Source: Cristatella mucedo (Eukaryota > Bryozoa > Phylactolaemata > Cristatellidae). Taken from it: a DNA stretch of 64,000 nucleotides. The stretch lies in assembly GCA_009760855.2 (NCBI GenBank), contig WPIO01000095.1, forward strand, positions 779,001 through 843,000, written 5' to 3'. Shown one piece after another: positions 22,301-33,462 of this stretch. The stretch's first letter is position 1. Every line of letters begins with the position of its first letter. The notes beneath the pieces are model-generated. The model was given only the letters and a program-made list of their open reading frames with translations. It ran no database searches and was not told the DNA's origin. The position numbers and the translations under genes are program-made.

Positions 22301-25300
22301 GGTTCAGCTCTGTCCCCTTCAGGTACAGGGGGCGCCTCTTCCTGCCCTGGTACGAGGCGCAAGTCGGACACGTGGCGACGCACACCGTCGATCTCGATTC
22401 CCACGCCCTGCCCCTCACTTGTTACCGTGCCCTCGGGCCACTCGGTCGTACGAGCGCCAGCAGGCTTCACAAAGACTCGCTGGCCGACAGCATATTGAGC
22501 AGTCCTCGGGCCCTGATCTGTCTGTGCTCTGAAGAGGGGGCTTTTCCACTCATAGGAGAACAGCCTTCTGCAGGGCACCGATTCCTCGTGCAACCCGGCT
22601 GTTGGCGAGATGTTGTACCAATACACCATCATCAGGACGTTCTTGCCCGTGCAGGCCGCCATTCCCTTGATGGTCCTGTGGTTTCGCTCAACGATGCCGT
22701 TGCCGGAGGGTTTATAGGCGAAACGGTTTATGGGCTCCACGCCCCAACGGTCGCAAAGACTGCGAAGAGCTGTTGAGCGAAAGCTCGCACCGTTGTCCAT
22801 GAGCAGCTGCTGCGGAGGGCCACACTCCCTAAAAATTTCGCCCAGATTTTGCACCAAAGAGTTTTCTCCCTCGTCGGGTATTCGCCTCCAAATAGCGAAA
22901 CGGCTTGGTCCACAATCTACCACGGTCAGATATTTTTGGCCCTTGAAATGCGTTACGTCGCAGGCCAGGCGCTGCCAATTCTCGCTTACATCCAGTACGC
23001 CTGCACTCCATGCGACTGGTGCAGGATCGATCGACTTGCAACGAGGGCAAGCCTTCACGACGGCTTCGACGTCCTTCCACCGGATAGTAGCTTTCGGGTG
23101 GCACATTCTGGCAAGGTACAGTGTCCTGTCAACTCCAAAGTGGTGAAAGCTGTGGAAACTCTTTAGGTCGATGCCGACCCCCCCCCCGCCAAGACGCCTG
23201 CTCTGGAACAGCGAGACAGCTTACATTCGCCCTCGTCCATTTCTGAGAGACGCGGTCAGCTGGTCGGCTTTATTGTTGGATGATCGCACTAGGACTACGG
23301 AAGCCTTCAGTCCACACTCTGACACCATGTCGGCTATCAGTGCTAGCCTGCGTTTGATAAGCGCCTCTCCCATGCCGTGGGCTCGTACAGGCTTATCTCC
23401 AACCAGCAGTGACTGTAGCCATCCGTGAACAGTTGCTGAATCTGTCCGAATCTCCACCTGCCGCAATGACCAAGCAATGGCCAGATTGAGGCCCTTGATG
23501 ATAGCCTCCAGCTCTGCAAGATTGATGTGGGCTACGTCGTCAGCTTTTCGCAGCCAGGAGGCATCCTCGACGATTCTTCCTCCTATATCCAGGCATGAGC
23601 CGATAGCAAGGCTGCTGGCATCACACCAGAGGATGCCACTATCCAGATTCGGCACATTCCAAATGCCTGAAACTGGATCGTCGGCATGCAATCGCTGCAT
23701 CAACTCTCCCGCCATGGCTATGACATTTTCACCAACGACTGAGTCCCAACCGACATCGCCAGCAGCTCGCTTTAGGTAGCTGCAGGCCGGGCGAAGCCAG
23801 CCTGCGATTGGGAAATGCCCGATCAGCTGCCCGCACCACGAAAACAGCTGGCGTCGCGATGGGGCGTTAGGCAATGCGCTCACCACGTTATCGCGGCGCC
23901 AACGAAGCTCCTCACCTTCCTTTGGCCTGCATACTCGAAGGCCAAGGACCCTTCCGCCAGCGAGGCTTTCTGGCGGCTTAGCCTCCAAACCAAATGTTCG
24001 TAGCAAGTCGATTACCTCACCATTCGAGATGACGCTGTTATTGACAACAATATCGTCGACAAACGAATCGGTACCAGCACGAACTCGCTCATCCATGGAC
24101 AAGACCTTTGTCAGAATCGCGGTCATTATTTTCGGGGCGACATTAAGTCCGAAACCTAGTCGTGTGAGGCAGTACCGACGGCCTTTGTACTCCACGACCT
24201 GATATTGCCAGAGAGCGGGATCAACATGCACCTGCAAGTATGCTTTTCGCAGGTCAATTATGCTCACGCTCTCGCCCAGCCGTCGCCACGCTCTGAGCTT
24301 GGTGCTACACACATCACCACCAGCCGTGTGACTCGAGATAAACTGATTAAGTTCTCGGTAGTCCATCACGGGCCTCACTTTACCCTTACTTGCCTGTACG
24401 ACGGCCATTAGAGGGATCAGGCCACCACAATGACCAGCGAACGGCTGCAACCAGCCTTCCCTGATCCACTCTTCCACCTCCTTTTCGTAGTCGGCACGAA
24501 TTTCCTCTCCCACATGATATGAAGCGATATGGTTCGTAAATTGGGGGACGACACAACGATTCGTCCACTCCCACTTGACTGACCAGCGCCCCTGATGGAA
24601 TACTGCCTTGAAGTCCTTGTCATCAATCAGTACGTCAGCGGCCGACGATGCTACAGCACGTTTGACACTAGGAGACACCACTACTGCTGCCTCGGGACGG
24701 TGTGCTGGCTCTGGAACTCCCCTTTGGCACATGAACTCAACTTGACCAGCGGAAGAACCGATAATCACGCCGCCTAGGAGTTCAATGGCATCCATACCGA
24801 GTAGTAACCCGAAACCAGGAAGAACATCTGACACAAGGCAGTCCAGCACTATGGTTTGTCCGCAGAGGGCTACCGTAGCGATGCACGTGGACTTGCAGAC
24901 AGCCGTGGCTCCATTCATCATCACGACTTCCTCGCATGCTCGCCTCACCCTCGCAGGGTCCGCAAGCGTCGCCGAATCGCTTCGATACCTACGAGGAATA
25001 AGCCTCGCGTCGATGCCCAACACCGACAGTTTATTCCCAACACACGGAGCCCAAGAGCGCACGGCTCCCCTCAGCCCCTGCCCTCACACAACTGCCCTCC
25101 CCTGGTCGACTCCGATGACTCATCGACCACAACTGTGCACCGGCCGACCCTGATGGTGAATCCATCTGGCCACCAGCTGGTCCATGCCACATCAAAGACG
25201 GACCACAGCAGTGCGCTGGCCGACCCTGATGGTGAATCCACCATCTGGCCACCAGCTGGTTACCGGCCTGCATCCATACCACATCACAGGCGGACCACAG

Positions 25301-28300
25301 CTGTGCACCGGCCCCTATCGGTGGTGCTTCTAACAGCTCACCAGTAGCTTATCAGAGGAGCCTGCATACGATACATACATACGAACTACACGCTCCCTTG
25401 ACCTTACGGTCACAAGTCAGGAGCCGGCATACAATACATACATACATACGTACATACGAACTACATGCTACCTCCACACATTATACTTCATAGCTTTTGC
25501 AAATCAGATGTGCTGTTGCAGAATTTGCATAGCTGCAGAATTTGCATAGTTGGAGAATCAGCATGCATCAGTTTTGCTTACCGAGTAACAAAGACAAGCA
25601 GCGAGTGTGTACATTTATTTACATGAAATTTTTTTGCATACAAGCTGATTATTGCTTCCTCTCAGCATCGCGTTTTATTAGTCGCTTGTTGATCACTTTT
25701 TGCCTTAATATTCTATGAACGCCACCATTTAAAATGTATACGTTTCTACAACTCCCAGACAGCATTGCTCAACTTCTGACAGCAGACGAAGCCTTTACTA
25801 TTCGACAAACTCAGCACCTGAGGGCACTATATCAAATGCATTGATATTATTATTATTATTATTGAAATAGTGTGCTACAGCCCCAGAAAATAGCTTGCTC
25901 TCAAGCTCTACTCCAAGTTGATAAGGCTAAGGAAAACTGTAACAGAACAATCTAATACATGCTGCCGAGAGTTATGCGAAGTTGCCTTTGCAAGCTATAC
26001 GGTGCCTTACGTATATAGGTGACTTACGAAATAGCAGATCCGATGAAGTTCAGCGTCGCACCGACATACATGGGATGGTTAAGAACATTGAAAGGGAAGC
26101 TCTCCACTTTCTTTTCCATAAGTAAGCCAAAATAGTCGGCTAAAACGACAGCAACCAACGGTACGTAAGAGCAGGTAGAAGCCACAAAACACGTAGCTCG
26201 ACCAGACAGAACACTCAGCTCATTATTGAGTCTGCTGTTAAATTACAAGACAATTATGTAAGCCAACAGCCCAAAAAATACCCAACTCTTCAGCCACGTG
26301 CTACCCTTTGATAAGCTCGATTCAAGCTGCTACGGACTGATATCCATGCCCCAAAATTAAATACTAAGTAACCATGGGGCAGGTCACCACCGGAATATTA
26401 GCTGATGCAACCATACACCTTCGATTGATACCACACTATTGATGACCCAAATTTCCATGACCGGATTTTCAGACGCACAAAAGAAACTTAATTGATTTCA
26501 CAAGGTTAGTGGCATCCTTAAAAGATCTGTTAATACTGATAAAACCTGTGACTTGTGGTCTTAGTAACAGTATAATCAAAGCTGGCCATCAACTCAAACA
26601 GTTCCTATCGATAGCATTACCGTAGCTGGAGAAAAGAATGCCCTATCGTATGATATACTATATCGCCAGCTATTGAACGACACCATTAAGCCCCATCGAC
26701 CCCTGCGCACATGCATAGAACGCCACGGTAGTGCTGATTGGCAAGAGTGGTCTGCTTTTGCTTTACTATACTAAAAACTACAAGCAATCGCTCTGACAAA
26801 ACTAGACAGGTACATCCATCGAGACGCAAGTCGGAGATACTTCAGAGCTAACTTAAATTGAAACAGTTAAAGATTGCCTCAAGAAATCACAAATCGCATG
26901 CAGGATGGGTTGGTGTGCACAAATGCCCCATAAGAATAACGTGCTACAGCTGCTAGCGATGGGAATTTCGTAGTGACGAAGGCACCGTCCTCAACATGAC
27001 TGCATAACAGAAAAATCGAACAGCATCGCTCGTCACTTATTTTGCTCGTGCATAAACTCGTGAGCATGCACCAATTAATTAGATTATTCAATAGGGTTCT
27101 GGCTCGGTGTCTTCTTTCGCGCTCTGCTTCATAGGTCCTATGAATTATAAACCTTCATTCATCTACCTAGGATTTTCCAGTCTGTATGATAAGGACATCG
27201 GGTTTTGACCCAGGATGAAGGTGATAGCACTTCATGACCCAGGCAATGGGTTCAAGTCCCATTGCAGACGCCATTTAAATGAGGATTTGAATTAGCCGAC
27301 CCTTACTTTTTCCTTTTTTGAGGGTGCAGAGGCATTCACGCCTACAAATCAAAAGTTCTACTCTTGTTCCATTCAGCAAACACGGCACCGAACGTAGGAA
27401 TTGCAATTCGGGCAGATTACAACTAGAATCGTGAAAAAAATGTAATCATTGCGCAGCTTATTCTTCGTCCCATTTCACAGTGGTAAGCTGTAATTATAAC
27501 TAAAAAGCAGCATAGCCACCCATCTGTCCGGGTATCTTACACGGAGCACTAACTTTGTGCTATATCTTAGCACTAACATGGAAGCCTAGAACCATCACAG
27601 CAGATCTATTTTAGAAAATACTATTCGGCTCCACTACTACCTATCAATACATAGATTATGGCAGCATCCCAGAGAAAGCAGAACTACACACCTCTGCTCT
27701 CAAGATCACTTGCTGTATTTCAGAGTTTAGGATTTGGCGTTTGTGTATTGGGTTTGTCGTTCCCTAGGGTTTAGCAATTAAGAGTTGAAGTGCAAGTTTC
27801 ATAGAATTGCTTGTGTCTTGGCCTTCGGTGCACACGGTAGCCAATCGACTTAAGTTTATGCAAAAAAAAGTGGGAAGCACAGCTGGGTCAAGGGGGCAGT
27901 TGAGGAACCGAGTAGCATGGATGATGTACCAGTCGGCAGCAGGAGAATAGAGGCCTTTACATAAGAATTTTCGGAGTAGTTCCTCAATCTAGGACCTGCA
28001 GAGCAAAATGTTCTTTTGCCAATGGCCCTTAAGCATAGGAAAGGAATGGCTAATTTAAAGTCCCTAGAGAACTTGAAGGCACGAGGAGGAGGCTGAAACC
28101 GGTGCAGCAGTTCGGCTAGGTATGATAGAGCCGTGCCATGAAGGGCCATGTGGATTAGAGTAAGAATTTGCTCTGCATCCGCTGATCGACCAGGAATCAT
28201 CGCAGCTCCCTTGGCAAAGGAGACACGTGACTGAACCTCTGGGGTGTATTGACTAGCCTTGTAGCCATATTCAGGCCCAGCTGAAGAGGCTTAATAGCTT

Positions 28301-31300
28301 TTTTTTGGTAGACCAGACAAACCAGAATTGCATTTTGATTTAAAGGTGACCTCTATACTGAGTACAGCAGATCTATACCCTACATCTATACACTCAGCTC
28401 TGGCTTACCTATTGCAAAAGCACATTCCTTGTACTATACGGGTAGCCGACAGAGGCTTAGAGAAACCATCTTCAAACTTTCGGCATGCAGGAGGAATTAA
28501 GCTCTGAAGATCTTGCTGTTAGCGTTTCAAGGCCCGAAAAAAATTTCGACAACCTTGCGAAAATCAAAGTGGCCGAGCTTTTCAGTAGGTCTCCTGGCTT
28601 TAAAAATGCCTCACGATTTATAGTTTTAACTTCATGCAAGCCTCCGATGCTGAATGCTCTGAGCAAGACCCATAGGCCGGCTCCTAAGATCGGCAGCAAG
28701 TCAACAGACCAGGCGTTGTTACTTCTTCGAGCGCACAGCAAGTGTGCCATTTGCAAGGCTGTGCGTACTATCTATCCAAGGCAACTGTCCACGTTCTCAC
28801 GAGAGATAAAAATTGAATACGAAAAAATCTTCTCAGCTTTAGGGCAGGTGCGAATTCCTGAACGGCACCAGTAAATGTCATAACAATAAATTAAAATAAC
28901 GTTATCCACATGACATCTATATAGCACCCCAAAAGAACTAAATTCTTTCTAGGCACTTTCGATATTCTGGAAAGGAGCATGCCAATTGGTTAGTGATAAC
29001 ATACACAGTGTTAGCACGTTTAAGCACATAAAGGAAAGAAAATCAGACGAACATAACAAATGCTGTGAGGAACAAGGGGTTTCTAGCATCTTCTTACGTG
29101 TCGTCAAGTCAGAGGATGTCGTGACATCAGTCGGGAGTGAGTTCCAGGCTTTTTAGGAGCATACAAACTAAAGGTACGGTCTCTGAAGGATTTGAGCTTG
29201 CTTCGAGGCACAGCTAGGCGACTTGAGCCAGAAGAGCAAGTGGTACGATACGAAACCTGAAAAGTCTATCCGATAAGTATCCTAGAGCCAGAGAATTAAG
29301 GGACTTCACAGAGAGTGGCAGAACCACGAAGTCAAGTCGGCTGCTTGATGGGAAGCCAGCACAGGTCGATGAGAAGTTGCGCAGTGCTGCGACAGTTGTG
29401 ACATACACAACAGACGAGCAGAGGTGCTATCAAACGCTGCTTCGAGATAACAGAACTAACATAGAGACTACCTAAGCCAGCATTTCTTCAAAAGTCACCG
29501 TGAGTCATGAGACTGCCAGGAGATTTTAGCAGAGTGAAGGAAACCCTGTGATCACGTGACTGTATCCTCTTCCCATTGTATGCCTTATAGCATTGTTGAT
29601 GCTGTCCACTTCGGTCACTGTACACTGCCCTCTGTCAGATAAGATTCATTTTAACAAAACAAAATATTGCGCAATAATTTGCTACATGTTCGTAAGTTCA
29701 CATTTGCCTGCATATCCAAGATAAGTTACAACTGTACTGTTCCACATGCTACCTACACTGATCTAATTTTAATTAAATAACGTAACTGTATGGAACTTGA
29801 TACCAAGCTTCATGGCATACAAACTGCAAGAAATATATTTATTAAAATGATTTGCACATTAGATTCATAAAACTTCTTACCATCTTCAGCAGAATTACAC
29901 TAGATTACACAGATTTCTGCAGAATTTCGTGCCTTGCGGATGTGGCACCCCCTTACAGCTTTCCTACAGACTTTGTCCTCTCCATCTCTCTCAAATGCCG
30001 TCTAGGCCTACGTGTAATGTAATGCATCTCCGTCTGAAACTCCACAAAGACCAAGTGTGTGTTATGCAGGAGAGTTTTGTGTGCGCACTCACAGCCTACG
30101 CCGCTTTCGGTATGGATTCGGAGTGACCATACTCAGTGGCTCACTCTTTGCACACTAATCGTGTGCCTATTTGACAGTTACTTGCCAAATGCACATGAAG
30201 GCAGCCGTTTCACGTGCACATCACGCATGCACAAGCATGCAATCATGCATACATGCAAGCATGCCCACACACAAACACACGCACACACGCGCACACGCGC
30301 ACACGCGCACACACACACACACAACACACAAAAACCAAAGAGCAGCTATGAACTTATAAGCCTATTGACACGATAGAAGTGGCTCATCCTTCCATATTGG
30401 AGCCATTTGTGCCCAAATTGTTCCTTTGCAGACTGCTACAGAAGCTTGAGCAAGTAGCATGGGCATTCATTCAAACACGATGTCGAACAACACAATCTTG
30501 AGCAAGTCCTTACTTGATGCTACATGTGACTTATAAGAAATTTTTAATTTAAACTTTCAAAGAACTTTTAAAGACAAATACAACCTTGGGCTTGTATGGC
30601 TTTGTGGGGTGATAGTTATCCCATTAGGCCATACAAGCCCAGTGCTAACATTGTCAGGTACTTGATAAACATATTTGCCTGACAAATCGTTTCCCATAGC
30701 ATAGGAGTCTATGCTTGACCAATTACCACTGGCTGCAACACAACTGACCACTGCATAGCCGTTGTGTCATAAACGTGATCAGCTGACACCTAATGTCATT
30801 CCTGCACAAACATTACTGAAACAAACACTTGTCTGGGACTTCAGCCGTGGTACTAATTGAATAGCCGTGCGAATTGGGCAACGAAGCTAATCCTGTTGTT
30901 TTAGGAGCTCGGCAGTTCAAGAAAATACTACAGATAATAATGTTGACAGGCACGGGTGCCAAGACACATGGGTCTAATATCGCACTACACGATGCTGCCT
31001 TCCAATACACGGCTGCTCCAAAGAAATGTACACCTACCAAATGTCAGGTACTACAATGCTACGACATCACGCGACAAAAAGCAAGGCACTACCTTTATCC
31101 ATCAGGGTTTTAGACTCAAGCCTTTCGGTATATGTAAAGCTCCCGGACACAGATTAAGTTGTGGCACTATACACATGAACCATATTCGTTTATTATTGTA
31201 TATTTAAAAAAATAAATGATGTTTCGTGACTGGCATCTCAAGCAGCCAGTGGCCTTTTGTAAAAAAAAAAATAATAATTGTAAAAATAAAACAAGATATA

Positions 31301-33425
31301 GCACTCTGAGAACTCAATCTCTTTATAGGCACTTTACATTTGCTGCAAAGGAAGCATAATCGAATAGTTAGTGGTAGCATGCTCAATAACAACAATAATA
31401 ACATAGTTAGGGGTGACATGCACAGGGTCAGCATGCAAGTATGGTTAGTGGCAGCATGCACAGCATCAGCATGCATAAGCACATAAAGGACAAATCACAT
31501 GGACCCACTAAATGCTGTGATAAATACATGCGTTTTTAATTGATTCAATTAGCAGGTACGAACCTGAGCTTCACAATCCTGCTTATGCGACATGACTGGC
31601 AGTTTAAATGGCATGCATTTACCGATTAATGACGGCTCAGAAGAGAAGCCGAAACGTGCGACTCCTAGAAGCATCGGAAGGGGGAGGAGAGAGGGAGCAG
31701 AAAAAGGATCACAGGGGCCAGAGGCACGATGTGCAAGAATAATAATAATAATAATAATACTAATGCACTTGATAAAGCGCCCTCAGAGAACTTAATCTCT
31801 TTCTAGGCGCTTTACATTTGCTGCAAAGGGAAATGCAATTGAATGGTAAGTAAAATCATGCTTGAAAAACAAACGAAATGAATAATATGGTCAGGGGTGA
31901 CATGCACAGGGTCAGCATGCAAATGTGGTTAGTGGCAGCATGCACAGTGTCAGCACGCATAAGCACATCAAGGACGAATCACAGGGACCCACTAAATGCT
32001 GTCCTAAATAGGTGTGTTTTTAAGTTCCTTTTAAATGTGGTCAGGTCAGGGGATGTTCTGACGCAGGTCGGGAGGGAGTTCCAGGCTTTGGGAGGGTACG
32101 AACTAAATATAAAATTCATTTGCATAACGCCCTAAGAGAACTTAATCTCTATTCAGGCACTTCACATGTGCTGCACGGAGCCAACGACCTCTGCAAGACC
32201 TTGGTTGGGGCGGGCACCTTAACCACTGGGCCAAAACAGCTCGAGAGAGAGCCGAACGTCAGAGAGGTGCATCCGATATCAGCACAAAAGCAGGCGAGTT
32301 TACATATCGATGAGCATATGCATCAATGCGTTCTGTCCCGGTAGTGTGCAGCGACATTGTGTGCTTGTACGTGCACGTGAGAAGGAATGCAGAGCACGTG
32401 AGAAGGAATGCAGAGCACGTGAGAAGGAATGCAGAGCACGTGAGAAGGAATGCAGAGCACGTGAGAAGAAATGCAGAGCACAAGCGACCGTAATATGGAA
32501 AGAATGGATGGAGTGAGGCCAAAGCTTTTGCAGAGGAGGCTGAGAGCATGAGTTAGAGGTATCAGGAGGCAAACCAAGCTCCAAGAGCTAGGCGACCAAG
32601 GCTGGCCAAGGAGTTGAGCCAAACCGAGCATAAGCAGACAAGAAAAAAAACGAAGCTCGCTGTCTGATTCGAACTTGCTGCGCCAACAAACCTAGGAAGG
32701 TGTTGTAAAAGCCAAGCTGATAAAAGCTGCTTATCACTAGCACGGTACCCACGAAAGTGACAGTATGGCCGAGCCACTTGCACGTCAGCTCGTCAGGCGC
32801 CACGACTGCCCAGTGCGGCTGCGAATTCAGGACCAGGAAAAACCTGCAGCAGTGAAGGAAATCACGAGGCATTACTGCATCAATAAAAAAAGCACATGCA
32901 ACTGCCGTTCATCCATGCCGAAAAGAGTTCAATTCAAACAAGAGCTCGGTGACTGTGGGATGTATATGACGTCTCCTAGCAACTGATCCTGCTCTACAGG
33001 ATTTCGGCACTCGAATCGCTCTTGAATCCTTTTGTCTCACGGGCTTGTCAGGCAGGCCACGCTGCCTTCTGTCAGGCAGGCCACACTGCTGCGACCACTG
33101 CACCAGACACCGCTGCATCAACAACCATGTGAGGTCTACATACTACCCAGTGGTGCCTGTCTGTCCGCAGCCCAGCTTGTCTTCCAACAACCGGAGACTC
33201 GCAATATCCTGGCGATAGATCGTGTTTGCATTGCAAAGCTAGTAACAGTAGCTTCTTCAGCTTTCTCAGCTCGCTGGGATTCAGATACAAGAGGTCAACG
33301 ATGCCGACAAGCGACCAGCACAGCTATTCAGAATGAAATCACGTGATGCTCTGTGTAACTCAATGGAATGCAAGACAATCTAGTCAGCTCTTCACAAGAC
33401 TATCAGAGGGGACTCTTGGGGGTAT

Positions 33426-33462
<37 letters not shown>

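Larger units (their letters stand above)
21872..25465 (-). mobile_element. Ty3/gypsy-like LTR retrotransposon, gag-less and frameshifted
   Basis: Two LTRs flank a pol region on the minus strand, in the order protease remnant, reverse transcriptase, RNase H, integrase. The 5' LTR passes directly into mid-protease sequence. There is no primer-binding site, gag or protease catalytic triad, so an internal deletion removed them. The element lies in PEMT intron 4 in the gene's own orientation. Confidence 0.85.

Noticed and set aside
30171-30376. His/Thr-rich frames over CA repeats
   Set aside because: Microsatellite read-through. The same applies to the frames at 47510-47813 and 61919-62154.
32373-32480. 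Possible CRISPR array
   Set aside because: The units are contiguous with no spacers, and the DNA is nuclear animal sequence.
32310-32631. Frames over the 21 bp repeat (repeated CRAREKE or LCIPSHV units)
   Set aside because: The unit length is a multiple of three, so frames remain open without selection. No start context or partner exon was seen.
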